A stretch of 64,000 bases of DNA from Micromonospora parathelypteridis. GTDB lineage: Bacteria; Actinomycetota; Actinomycetes; Mycobacteriales; Micromonosporaceae. Location: assembly GCF_014201145.1 (NCBI RefSeq), contig NZ_JACHDP010000001.1, positions 6,076,001 through 6,140,000 on the forward strand. Direction: 5' to 3'. The notes under the pieces are model-generated. The model did no database searches, was not told where the DNA came from, and saw only the letters and a program-made list of their open reading frames with translations. The position numbers and the translations under genes were made by a program. Each line of letters starts with the position of its first letter. Position 1 is the stretch's first letter. Shown in pieces: positions 55,001-63,074 of the stretch.

Positions 55001-55992
55001 CCGATGCGTACCGGCCCAACGCCTGTCATCCGCGCCGCGCAGGCGACCACGGTCGCCTCGGTCGGCCCGTAGGTGTTCCAGACCTCGCGACCCTCGACGG
55101 CCAGGCGCTGCGCGAGCTCCGGCGGGCAGGCCTCCCCACCGAAGATCAACAGCCGGACCTCCTCCAGCGCCTCGACCGGCCACAGCGCAGCGAGCGTCGG
55201 CACGGTCGACACCACGGAGATGCGTTGCTCGGCCAGCCACGGACCGAGGTCGACGCCGCTGCGGACGAGCGACCGCTCAGCCGGCACCAGACAGGCGCCG
55301 TGCCGCCACGCCAGCCACATCTCCTCGCACGACGCGTCGAATGCCACCGACAGCCCGGCCAGGACCCGGTCCTGCGGGCCGATCGCCTCACTGGCCCCGC
55401 CGGCGAGAAACAACTGCGCCTCGGCGTCCACGAAAGCCGCCGCCGCGCCGTGGCTGACCGCGACGCCCTTCGGGGTACCCGTCGAGCCGGAGGTGAAGAT
55501 GATCCAGGCGTCGTCGTCCGGGCCGGGCCGGCCGGTCCCGCCCGCAGGGGTACGCCGGAGCGACACCGTCAGCCCGTCACCGAGCACCGCGGCGACGCCC
55601 GCCTCGGCGAAGACGAGCTCGGCGCGTTCCTCGGGATCGTCCGCGTCGACCGGAACGTAGGCCGCGCCCGCCGCGAGTACACCGAGGATCGCCAGGTACA
55701 ACTCGGCCGTACCCGACGAGATCCGTACGCCCACCCGGTCGCCGCGGCCGATCCCGTGCCGCGCGAGCGACATCCGTACGGCCTCGACCTCGTCGGCCAG
55801 TTCGCGGTACGTCAGGGCCGCGCCACCATCGTCGAGAGCATCGGCCGCAGGGTGTGCGCGCACGGTCTCGTCAAGAATGTCGACAAGCGTGCGGCGGGCC
55901 GGAGCCGCGGAGGAGCGGAACACCGCGGCGGCCGCCGGTGCGGTGACGAGCGGCGGAAGCGCGCCTGGCTGAGGAACAGTCGTCACGGTCAC
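52075..55992 (-). CDS. Pls/PosA-type membrane NRPS (epsilon-polylysine synthetase-like)
   Basis: A 1305-residue enzyme. The adenylation domain (about 30-510) has core A3 IIFTSGSTGTPKGVAVSH at 164-181, FDAS at 218-221 with the Asp that binds an alpha-amino group, A5 NTYGPTEAT near 307, and GRGDEQVKLGGRRIELGEID near 407-425. The carrier Ser is Ser550 in FNHGGGSLNAAQL. After about 605 there are three repeats of two membrane helices followed by a left-handed beta-helix-like or condensation-like block (IGDDVDLHS, VGRGVEASTV, IGRGVWLETY), the layout of homopoly-amino-acid synthetases. It would polymerise one amino acid at the membrane; the specificity residue set cannot be safely assigned by eye. 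ATGA overlap with the M1 gene. Confidence 0.85.
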   Translation of the reverse strand: MTVTTVPQPGALPPLVTAPAAAAVFRSSAAPARRTLVDILDETVRAHPAADALDDGGAALTYRELADEVEAVRMSLARHGIGRGDRVGVRISSGTAELYLAILGVLAAGAAYVPVDADDPEERAELVFAEAGVAAVLGDGLTVSLRRTPAGGTGRPGPDDDAWIIFTSGSTGTPKGVAVSHGAAAAFVDAEAQLFLAGGASEAIGPQDRVLAGLSVAFDASCEEMWLAWRHGACLVPAERSLVRSGVDLGPWLAEQRISVVSTVPTLAALWPVEALEEVRLLIFGGEACPPELAQRLAVEGREVWNTYGPTEATVVACAARMTGVGPVRIGLPLAGWELAVVDGSGVPVGMGETGELVIGGVGLARYLDPGKDAEKFAMLPALGWQRAYRSGDIVRADPEGLVFVGRGDEQVKLGGRRIELGEIDAALQALPGVAGAAAAVQRTAAGNQLLVGYVVPHDGVAFDTATAALRIREQLPAALVPMLAVVDALPTRTSGKVDRAALPWPLANAEDAAGELTETEDWLAGGWADVLGVRPTEADADFFNHGGGSLNAAQLVAWIRRRHPQVSVADIYLHPRLSQLAAVLDALDSTAAIRREVRPTPRRAGLIQALLMVPMLALVGLRWWTVLAAVGNVLALFGSAPWAPAVSWWWVVLGWAALFSPLGRIALAAGGARLLLRGVRPGSYPRGGSVHLRLWAAERLAELTGATSVAGASWMITYARALGAQIGDDVDLHSAPPVTGLLKLGRGAAIEPEVDLSGHWVDGDVVRIGKVRVGAGARVGSRSTLMPGARIGKGARIAAGSTVAGAVPANQRWAGSPAAPAAAKDSAGWPGQRPPRSRMGARLWPVAYGMTAQLLGLLPVVAALPALALLGWTLVVRPTVGAVLAAVAVATVAYVVGYALLVLGAVRALSIGLRAGYHPVQGRVAWQVWTTERLMGMARVGLFPLYASLFTPVWLRLLGARVGRGVEASTVLALPSMTTVADGAFLADDTMVATYELSHGWLRVAPARIGKQAFLGNSGMAAPGRSVPKRGLVGVLSSAPRKAKKDSSWLGAPPMPLRRTVEAADTSRTFDPPVRLKLARAAIELCRIVPVMFAAALAVGVLAVLAAVWRTAGWGAAALVSGPVLLAAALVAAAIATAAKWLLVGRFRATERALWTSFVWRNELADTFVEVLAAPWLVRFATGTPLLTAWLRTLGAKIGRGVWLETYWLPEYDLVRLGDGATVNRGCVVQTHLFHDRVMSMDEVTLGAGAALGPHGIVLPGASIGARTTVGPGSLVTRGDAVPSDSRWRGNPIATWPAPNARPA

Positions 55993-56174
55993 CGGGCGTG
56001 CACCATCTTCACCTCGCGGGTCAGCGTCAACCAGGCGTGCGGCATGCGGACCCGCCCTGGGCAGCCCTCAACGCTACGTCGCACCATCGCCAAAAAGACG
56101 CCACAGCAGCGGTTTCGTGGCCACCACCACAGCGAATCGCCGGGGAATACCGGGTTCTCGCCTGCTCGATGCCG

Positions 56175-57218
56175 TCAGGGGAGCAGGCCCTTGCCGCGGT
56201 ACCACGCCACCGCGCTGGCGAGGCCGTCCGGTAAGCGGTATGCGGGGGTGAAGCCGAGATCCGCCCGTGCGCGGTCGGTGGCGCACGTCCAGGCCAACTG
56301 CCGGATCTCGTGAGCGCGGTCCCGGTTCATCGTCAGCGCCGGGCCCCGGCGGACCGGGCTCAGGTCGCACAGCCAGCCGGTCGCGTGGACGAGCGTGCCC
56401 GGCACCGGAATGAAGCGCGGGCGGGGGCGGCCGATCGCGGTGGCGAGCTCGCGGCAGAAGTCGCTCCAGCCGTACACCTGGCCGTCGCTGATGAGGTACA
56501 CACCGGCGTCCCCGCCGTCCGGGGGCAGCGTCTCGCCGCGGACGACGGCCGCGATCAGGGCGGCGCACAGGTCGTCCACGTGGACGAAGGAGTACTCGCG
56601 TTCCGGGCGGGTGGGGCGCAGGTGGGTGCCCATGCGGGCCATCGGCAGGAAGGACGGCAGGAAGTCGTGGTCGCCCGGGCCGTACACGATGGTCGGGCGG
56701 AGGACCACGGTGGGAACACGAGCGGCGCGGGCGATCTCCTCGGCGGCGAGCTTGCTGCGGCCGTACTCCGAAACGGGCGCGACCGGCGTGGACTCGTCAC
56801 GTGGCCGGCCGGGATCCGACGGCCCGGCGGCGGCCAGGGACGAGCACAGCACCAGCCGGGGGACCGGGTCGGCGTCGGCGACGGCCGCGACCAGCCGGCC
56901 GGTGGAGTCGGTGTTCCCGCGCCGGAAGGCGCTCGGGCGGCGGGCCTTCACCTGGCCCGCCAGGTGCACGACGGTGTCGACGCCGGCGACGGCGGCTTGC
57001 ACGCCCTCGCCGGTGTCGAGGTCCGCGACGGCGAAGCGTAGCCCAGGGATGCCGGCCAGGACCCTGCGATCCGAGGTCGGCCGGACCATCGCGACGAGGG
57101 TGCAGCCCGTGTCGGCCAGCCGCCTTGCGAGCCGGACGCCGATGAAGCCGGTCGCCCCGGTGACCAGGATGGTGCGCGATTCGATGCCGGGCCAGCGGTG
57201 CCGCTCGGTGGTCGTCAT
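56175..57218 (-). CDS. NAD-dependent epimerase/dehydratase, 3beta-HSD/OleD-like
   Basis: A 347-residue extended short-chain reductase. The Rossmann motif is ILVTGATGFIGVRLARRL near 17-34, the catalytic Ser lies in LVLCSSLAAAG near 118, and YGRSK near 145 is the YxxxK pair. The C-terminal FVHVDDLCAAL segment near 210 fits 3beta-hydroxysteroid-dehydrogenase-like proteins, a group that includes OleD and LstD, which reduce 2-acyl-3-ketoacids in olefin and lipstatin-like beta-lactone pathways. It is coupled by ATGA to the asparagine synthetase gene and is the last gene of the ACP-KS operon. The reductive role on the KS product is inference. Confidence 0.85.
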   Translation of the reverse strand: MTTTERHRWPGIESRTILVTGATGFIGVRLARRLADTGCTLVAMVRPTSDRRVLAGIPGLRFAVADLDTGEGVQAAVAGVDTVVHLAGQVKARRPSAFRRGNTDSTGRLVAAVADADPVPRLVLCSSLAAAGPSDPGRPRDESTPVAPVSEYGRSKLAAEEIARAARVPTVVLRPTIVYGPGDHDFLPSFLPMARMGTHLRPTRPEREYSFVHVDDLCAALIAAVVRGETLPPDGGDAGVYLISDGQVYGWSDFCRELATAIGRPRPRFIPVPGTLVHATGWLCDLSPVRRGPALTMNRDRAHEIRQLAWTCATDRARADLGFTPAYRLPDGLASAVAWYRGKGLLP

Positions 57219-59185
57219 CGCCGCTCGGCGCGTTGCAGGGCGCTGGCGAGCGGCGCCGGGAGCGAGGCCGGTGCGGGTGCGGCGGCCGCGTCGTGGAACA
57301 CCTCCAGCAGCAGATGCGTGGTGAGGACGGCCATGCTGGCCCACTCGGCGACCGTGCCTTCCCACGTGCGTCCGGCTCCCCGCAGCGCCGCCTGGTGCAG
57401 CGCGGTCACCTGAGTCGGGTCGAAAAGCCCGCCGGCGCGCACCGCCGCCGGCCCGAGATAGGTCGCCGCCAGCTCCTCGCCCGGGCCGGTGAGATACCAC
57501 GGCGTGATGGGCGTGAAGAACGGCTTCTTGCGGCGGCGCCGGATCGGTGCCGGGAGCACGTCGCGAAGGGCCTCCTTGAGGATGTGCTTCTCGCTGGTGC
57601 CGCGCATGAGCACCCGAGGATCAAGGCGCGCCGACAGGTCCAGCAGCGCCCGGTCCATGAACGGCACGCGCACCTCGACGCCGTTGGCCATGGACAACCG
57701 GTCGCTGAGCATCAACACCCAGCTGGGCAGGCGGGTCTGGTACTCGTAGTGCAACGAGCGGTGCAGCGCCGTGTGCACCGGCGGGGCCGGCAGTGGCGAC
57801 GGGGCGAGGGTGCCACTGGACGGGCGCAACAGCGCGGGCGCGACCGCATCCATCGCGGACCACAGGTAGAACCAGCCGGGAGCCCCACCGCCGAAGCGAC
57901 CCCCGGCGTCCGCGAGCTGCCCCGGCACGCCGGCCATGTGGGCGGCCGCGCCGGTGGGGGCGCCATTGTGGGCCAGCACCCGGCCCAGGATCAGCCGGCG
58001 CAGCGGATCCAGGCCCGCCCGGGTCAGCCGGCCGAGCCGCTCCTCCAGCCGCTGCAGGACGTACCAGGAGTAGCCGCCGAGCAGTTCGTCGGCGCCGTCG
58101 CCGGTCAGCGCGACCTTGGCGCCCTGCTCGGCCGCGATCCGGGTCACCTTCATGAACGGCGTGGCGACGCCGAACCACTGCGGCGCCTCCAGGTGCCACA
58201 GCGTCTTCGCCAGGTGCTCGCACGCCTCGGCGCCGCTGAACTCGATCTCGACGTTGTCGACCCGCAGCGCCTTCGCGGCGAGCCGGGAGTAGCGGCCCTC
58301 GTCGAGGTCCGAGCCGGGCAGCCGGATGCTGGCGGTCTGAATCGGGGTGCCGAGGAGGGCTGAGATCGTCGCGACGACGGCGGTGCTGTCCAAGCCGCCG
58401 CTCAGCGTCGCACCGAAGCCCACCTCGTCCGGCAGCCGTTTGCGGACCGCCTCGACCAGCGCCGAGCGGAACTGCTCGACGGCCGCCCGCCCGCTCAGCA
58501 GGTCGTGCGGGTCTCCGGCGAGCGGCGTGAAGTACCGACGCAGGCTGACCGCGTCATCGTCGGCCACCAGCAGATGCCCGGGCGGCAGGTCGTGGACGCC
58601 GGCCCAGAAGGTGCCGGGCGCGGTCGGCTGGCCGTAGCCGAAGACGTCGCGGAGCCCCTGCGGGTCGACGCGCGCCGCGCACAGCCCGGACGCGAACAGA
58701 GCCTTCACCTCGCTGGCGAACTGGAGCCGGCCGCCAGCGACCTGGTAGTACAACGGCTTGACACCGACCGGGTCCCGGGCAAGCACCAGCCGGCGACGGC
58801 GGCCGTCCCACAACGCGATGGCGAAGTCCCCGTCGAGGTGATCGACGAAGCCGAGGCCATGCTCCTCGTAGAGGTGGGCGATCACCGCGCCGTCGCTGCC
58901 GCTGGCGAAGGTGTGGCCGCTCTCGACGAGCCGGGCCCGCAGGGCGCGATGGTTGTAGATCTCGCCGTTGAAGACGACCTGGATGTCGCCACGCTCGTCG
59001 CTCAGTGGCTGCTGCCCACCGGCCACGTCGACGATCGCGAGCCGCCGGTACGCCAGCCCGATCCCCGGGGCGACGAAGTAGCCGTCGCCATCGGGGCCGC
59101 GATGCGCCAGCGAGTGCGCCATCCGGGCCAGCCGGTGCGGCTCGACAGCGGCGTCGAGATCGAGGATGCCCGCGATCCCACACAT
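57215..59185 (-). CDS. Asparagine synthase (glutamine-hydrolysing), AsnB-like
   Basis: A 656-residue amidotransferase. It starts MCGIAG, with Cys2 as the glutaminase nucleophile; the N-terminal domain continues with AHRGPDGDGYF. The ATP-pyrophosphatase motif SGGLDST is near 280 and the C-terminal synthetase domain ends near 640. It may make asparagine, but its position inside an operon with ACP, two KS proteins and a reductase suggests it amidates a carboxyl of the pathway product instead. The ATG at 59185 gives the required Cys2; the longer frame is excluded. Spacing is 11 bases from the KAS III gene and it overlaps the reductase gene by four. Confidence 0.9.
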   Translation of the reverse strand: MCGIAGILDLDAAVEPHRLARMAHSLAHRGPDGDGYFVAPGIGLAYRRLAIVDVAGGQQPLSDERGDIQVVFNGEIYNHRALRARLVESGHTFASGSDGAVIAHLYEEHGLGFVDHLDGDFAIALWDGRRRRLVLARDPVGVKPLYYQVAGGRLQFASEVKALFASGLCAARVDPQGLRDVFGYGQPTAPGTFWAGVHDLPPGHLLVADDDAVSLRRYFTPLAGDPHDLLSGRAAVEQFRSALVEAVRKRLPDEVGFGATLSGGLDSTAVVATISALLGTPIQTASIRLPGSDLDEGRYSRLAAKALRVDNVEIEFSGAEACEHLAKTLWHLEAPQWFGVATPFMKVTRIAAEQGAKVALTGDGADELLGGYSWYVLQRLEERLGRLTRAGLDPLRRLILGRVLAHNGAPTGAAAHMAGVPGQLADAGGRFGGGAPGWFYLWSAMDAVAPALLRPSSGTLAPSPLPAPPVHTALHRSLHYEYQTRLPSWVLMLSDRLSMANGVEVRVPFMDRALLDLSARLDPRVLMRGTSEKHILKEALRDVLPAPIRRRRKKPFFTPITPWYLTGPGEELAATYLGPAAVRAGGLFDPTQVTALHQAALRGAGRTWEGTVAEWASMAVLTTHLLLEVFHDAAAAPAPASLPAPLASALQRAERR

Positions 59186-59196
59186 ACGCGCTCCCT

Positions 59197-61209
59197 TCAG
59201 AGGCGATACAGCGCGGCGCCGATCTCCATGCCGGTGCTCGCGCCGACGACCACCACCAGATCGCCCGGCGAGACGCCGCCCCCGGCGGACACGGCGCGCA
59301 GGCCGACCGGCATGGCCGAGGTGAACAGGTCCGTGCCGTCCGACGCCGGCGGCAGTGTGGCCAGCCGCGCACCGAGCACCGGCCAAGTGCCTCGCAGCCG
59401 GCGCTCGACCGGCGGTGGCAACCATGGCGGCACCACCGCGCGGATCGCCTCGGCCCGGACCTCCATCCGGTCCAGCAGCTCGGCGACGACCGCGGGCACG
59501 TGCTCGGCGTACGCGGCGGCGGGCTCGCTGCGGTCGGTGGCGCGAATGAAGCTGTGCCCGCCGCCCTGCATCGCCCAGGCGCCCCGGTCGGGGGAGGGCC
59601 GCGCGACGGAACGGCTGTGGAAACCCAGGAAGCCGGTGCTCTGGTCCGGGTCGAGGCGCAGCAGCACCGCCGACCCGCACCGGGCCACCGCAGGGCCGGC
59701 AGCGCCAGGTTCGCGTTGCTCGACCTCGGAGGCGACCACCACAGCGGTGCCGGCCGCGCCGGCCCGGATGAGTTCCGCCGCGATCCGGCAGCCGTCGAGC
59801 ATGCCCAGTGCACCGTTGGTGACGTCAAACGCGAGTATCTCGTTGGTGGCAGCGGTGCTGCCGTCGAAGCCGAGCTCGCCCGCGACGATCGCCGCGATCG
59901 CCGGCTCGGCGATCATGCCGGTGCGGTACACGCCTGCGTGGATGAGCAGGTCGACGTCGGAGGCGCGGGCACCCGCCCGGCGCAGGCAGTCGTCGGTGGC
60001 GGCGCCGATGAGCTCGAGCGTCGTCAAGCCGGCGCCGGCTCCGGGTTCGGCGAGGCCGATCGCGACGGCGCGCACCGGGTGCCGCCATGGTGCCGGGCGG
60101 CGGCGCGGGGGCGCGGTCCGCTGTGACCGGGTTCCGGTGGCGAGCCGGTCGGGTAGCCCGTCCAGCCGGTACGCGGCGGTGCCGACGTTGACGCCGGACG
60201 CGGCAACCTCGAACAGCACCCGCTCGCCGGTCCGGATCCGCCCGTCGACGCTCGCGTCGCGTAACGCGACTGTGTGCGTCGTGGTCGCGGTGTTGCCGCG
60301 CCTCGGCAGGTTGTTGATGACGTCCCGTTCGTCCAGGACCACGCTGCCGAAGACCTTGTTGGTGCGGCGGACGGCGGCCTGGATCGCCAGCGTCGACGTC
60401 TGGTGCGGAATGAACCGGTCGAAGTCCATCGGCGACAGGCCCATCACGTCGAGGGCCTGCTGGGTGTGCGCCACCATCTCCCGGATGCCGGCGGCGGCCA
60501 GACCCATCATGTCGGTCTTCATGATCACGCCGCCGTGCGGCTGATCGGTCGGCCCGGCCACACACAGGGTGTGGTACCGCCCGACGGTGCGGATGCCGAT
60601 GTGCGCGAAGCCCTCCGTCTCGTCGCTGGCCCGAGTCAGCAGGACGGCCGCACCGGCGTCGCCGAGCGTCAGGCAGGCGACGCGGGCGTCAAGCTCGTCG
60701 GCGATCTCCAGTTGGGCGGTGCGCATCAGATGGGAGATGTACTCCCCGCTGACGATCAGCGCGGTATCGATCTCGCCGGCCCGGATGAGCGCGTCGGCAA
60801 AGTAGATGCCGGTGAACTGGCCGGCGCACGCGTTCGTCACGTCGAACGCCCACGCCCGTTCGCAGCCGAGGCGGTGCCGCAGCTGGGTGGCCGCCGCCGG
60901 CTCATAGGTCGACCGATCCGGGCTGTCGACCCGCGAGATGCTGGCGCTGATGAGCAGGTCGACGTCGCGAAACCCGATCGACGAGCGGGAGATGCAGTCC
61001 TCGGCGGCCCGCGTGGCCAGGTCGAGGGCGTACTCGTCGTCGCCGGCGACGCGCCGCGACACGATGCCGGTGGTCTGCTCCAGCGGCAGCGCCAGCCGGC
61101 TCCGGCAGCCGTCGAGCACCTCACGGGTAGTCAGGACCCGGTCGGGCAGTGCGACGCCGATGCTGTCGATGACGCTGCCGGTCCCCGCCGGGGCGGCCTG
61201 GATGTTCAC
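59197..61209 (-). CDS. Fused double KAS III (FabH-like) with one degenerate half
   Basis: A 670-residue protein made of two FabH-like thiolase-fold domains. The first (about 1-350) has a full triad: Cys128 in VTNACAGQ, His269 in IPHQTS and Asn306 in RRGNTATTTH. A Pro/Arg-rich linker (about 360-378) leads to the second domain (380-670), where the Cys position is Ala467 (DVTNGALGM) and the His and Asn motifs are absent. Thus only the first half can load an acyl group; the second is probably structural or substrate-binding. Active/inactive KAS III pairs occur as separate subunits in lipstatin-type systems. It lies between the FabF-like KS and AsnB-like genes in one operon. Confidence 0.9.
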   Translation of the reverse strand: MNIQAAPAGTGSVIDSIGVALPDRVLTTREVLDGCRSRLALPLEQTTGIVSRRVAGDDEYALDLATRAAEDCISRSSIGFRDVDLLISASISRVDSPDRSTYEPAAATQLRHRLGCERAWAFDVTNACAGQFTGIYFADALIRAGEIDTALIVSGEYISHLMRTAQLEIADELDARVACLTLGDAGAAVLLTRASDETEGFAHIGIRTVGRYHTLCVAGPTDQPHGGVIMKTDMMGLAAAGIREMVAHTQQALDVMGLSPMDFDRFIPHQTSTLAIQAAVRRTNKVFGSVVLDERDVINNLPRRGNTATTTHTVALRDASVDGRIRTGERVLFEVAASGVNVGTAAYRLDGLPDRLATGTRSQRTAPPRRRPAPWRHPVRAVAIGLAEPGAGAGLTTLELIGAATDDCLRRAGARASDVDLLIHAGVYRTGMIAEPAIAAIVAGELGFDGSTAATNEILAFDVTNGALGMLDGCRIAAELIRAGAAGTAVVVASEVEQREPGAAGPAVARCGSAVLLRLDPDQSTGFLGFHSRSVARPSPDRGAWAMQGGGHSFIRATDRSEPAAAYAEHVPAVVAELLDRMEVRAEAIRAVVPPWLPPPVERRLRGTWPVLGARLATLPPASDGTDLFTSAMPVGLRAVSAGGGVSPGDLVVVVGASTGMEIGAALYRL

Positions 61210-61247
61210 CCTCGACCACCTTGTCTCAGTTGGACGTTTCGATCGCT

Positions 61248-62519
61248 TCAGTTGGACCTGACGGTGGCGCCGCCGCTGTCGACGGAGGCGAGCACCAGCG
61301 AGGCGTTGTGCCCGCCGAAACCGAAGGAGTTCGTCAGGATGGGGCCGGGACGGCCGGTGCGCGGGACGCCGGCGACGACGTCGATGGGAATGTCGGACCC
61401 GCGGGTGCGCAGGTTGGCGGTGGGCGGGATCTCGCCGTGCCGCAGAGCGAGCAACGACGCGACGACCTCGACCGCGCCGGCGGCCCCGACCAGGTGCCCC
61501 AGCGAGCCCTTCGTCGAGGTGGTCGGCGGTGCGGCGCCACCGAACACGGTGTGGATGGCCTGCGCCTCGGCAGCATCGTTGAGCATCGTCGAGGTGCCGT
61601 GCGCATTGATGTGGCCGACGTCGGCCGGGTCGACGTCCGCGTCACGCAGCGCCAGGCGCATGCAGTCGACGGCGCCACGCCCTTCCGGGTGCGGCATCGT
61701 GGAGTGGTATGCGTCGCTGTTGAACCCGTAGCCGGCGACCTCGCCGTGAATGCGGGCACCCCGGGCCACCGCCCGGTCGAGGCGTTCCAGGAGCACGAAC
61801 GCCGAGCCCTCGGCGAGCACGAAGCCGTCCCGTTCGCCGTCGAACGGGCGCGAGGCGGTCTCGGGCTCGGCGTTGCGGGTGCTCAGCGCGTGCATCCGGG
61901 CGAACCCTGCGACGACGATGGGGTTGACCGCCGCCTCCGCGCCACCGGCGAGGACGACGTCGGCGCTGCCGTCGCGGATGAGCCGGACGCCTTCGCCGAT
62001 CGCATTCGCACCGGCAGTGCAGGCCGTCGAGATGCAGAAGTTCGGCCCCCGCCAGCGGAGCTGCCGCGCGATGAGTGATGCCGCCGCGTTCGGCATGATC
62101 ATCGGGATCGCCCAAGGGCTGATCCGGTCCGGCCCGTTCTCGATGAACGCGCGGACCTGCGTGTAGAAGCTCTCGGACCCGCCCATGCCGGTGCCGACCA
62201 CGACCGCGCACCGGTCCGGGTCGAGCTGCCGGGGGTCGGCGTCGGTGTACGCGTCCAGCGCCGCCGCGATGGCGAGCTGGCAGACACGATCGGTCTGCCG
62301 GACCATCTTCGGACTGAGGTAGGCGGTCGGGTCGAAGCCCTGGATCTCGCCCGCGAAGCGGGTCGCCAGACCCGAGGCGTCGAAGCTGCGGATCGGGCCG
62401 ATGACGGAGCGCCCGGACCGCAGCACCGGCCACAGCGCGTCGACGGTGTCGCCGGCCGGCGTCCTGGCACTCAGCCCGGTGACGGCAACCCGGTGCCGGA
62501 CGGAATCGCCGCCCTCCAT
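61248..62519 (-). CDS. Beta-ketoacyl-ACP synthase II, FabF-like
   Basis: A 423-residue condensing enzyme. The catalytic triad is complete: Cys167 in ISTACTAG, His307 in INAHGTSTMLND and His342 in KGSLGHLVG, with Lys337. It extends ACP-bound acyl chains by two carbons. The start ATG shares one base with the ACP stop (TGATG), so ACP and KS are coupled, as in type II fatty-acid or polyketide clusters. No acyltransferase, ketoreductase of FabG type or thioesterase is in the window, so these would be borrowed from primary metabolism. Confidence 0.92.
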   Translation of the reverse strand: MEGGDSVRHRVAVTGLSARTPAGDTVDALWPVLRSGRSVIGPIRSFDASGLATRFAGEIQGFDPTAYLSPKMVRQTDRVCQLAIAAALDAYTDADPRQLDPDRCAVVVGTGMGGSESFYTQVRAFIENGPDRISPWAIPMIMPNAAASLIARQLRWRGPNFCISTACTAGANAIGEGVRLIRDGSADVVLAGGAEAAVNPIVVAGFARMHALSTRNAEPETASRPFDGERDGFVLAEGSAFVLLERLDRAVARGARIHGEVAGYGFNSDAYHSTMPHPEGRGAVDCMRLALRDADVDPADVGHINAHGTSTMLNDAAEAQAIHTVFGGAAPPTTSTKGSLGHLVGAAGAVEVVASLLALRHGEIPPTANLRTRGSDIPIDVVAGVPRTGRPGPILTNSFGFGGHNASLVLASVDSGGATVRSN

Positions 62520-62818
62520 CAGGCGGGCGTCTTTCGCTCGGCCGCCTCCACCGCCCCGGCGCCCTCGGCGGCAGCACCGGCCCCGCCGTCGAGCACCATG
62601 TCGAGCGCCTGCCCGACAGTGTTGATCTCGCGCAGCCCGTCCTCCGGCAGTCGGATCCCGAGCCGGTCCTCCAACGCCATCAGCAGCTCCACGAGGTCGA
62701 GGCTTTCCGCATCGAGATCCTTGCGAAAGTCCGCGTCCTCGGTCACCGCCTCGGGCTCGACCACCAACACCTCGACCGCGACCTCACGTAAAACCGCAAG
62801 AGCCTGCAGTCTGTCCAT
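62519..62818 (-). CDS. Acyl carrier protein
   Basis: A 99-residue acidic carrier. The phosphopantetheine Ser is Ser39 in DLDAESLDLVELLMALED, a mild variant of the usual DSL. The last 25 residues are an Ala/Gly/Glu-rich tail not present in FabD-type ACPs. The ATG at 62818 has GGAGGG just upstream and is preferred to the ATG at 62845. It is the first gene of the operon ending with the reductase and precedes the FabF-like gene with a one-base overlap. A phosphopantetheinyl transferase is not encoded here. Confidence 0.9.
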   Translation of the reverse strand: MDRLQALAVLREVAVEVLVVEPEAVTEDADFRKDLDAESLDLVELLMALEDRLGIRLPEDGLREINTVGQALDMVLDGGAGAAAEGAGAVEAAERKTPA

Positions 62819-63074
62819 GTGCCCTCCAACAATTACCCGAGGCAATCGGTGCCGAATTGGGGCTTCACCTGCAAGAGCTGAGGCAGGCTAGCACGCAAAG
62901 TCGTTGCCCAGTAAGGGCATCGTCACTCCTGCGTCACGAATCCGACTCGGGCAATATGGCGGGCTAATTCCAACTCTGTCCATAGTCGATGCTTAGTGAA
63001 GATCAATAGCAAGGTCTTCGCCGGCGCATTCGTAGACGCCGAAACACCCATGACTTACGTCCTTACGGACTCCA
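62819..63074 (-). promoter_or_regulatory. Promoter region of the ACP-KS operon
   Basis: This 256-base gap is clearly richer in A and T than the rest of the window (for example CAATATGGCGGGCTAATTCC near 62955 and TGAAGATCAATAGCAAGG near 62997). It separates a leftward regulator gene from the leftward ACP operon, so it should hold the operon promoter. I could not fix -35/-10 elements with confidence. A short GTCC-TTAC-GGAC hairpin at about 63059-63070 lies just after the regulator gene. Confidence 0.5.

Noticed and set aside
52225..56313. A very long open frame on the plus strand, antisense to the NRPS gene
   Set aside because: It mirrors the real gene's third-position GC bias, has low-complexity Arg/Gly/His composition and no domain; the minus-strand frame carries all adenylation and carrier motifs.
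61225..61257. Direct repeat TCAGTTGGAC between the KS genes
   Set aside because: Ten bases twice with one copy at the end of a coding region; too short to call a functional element.
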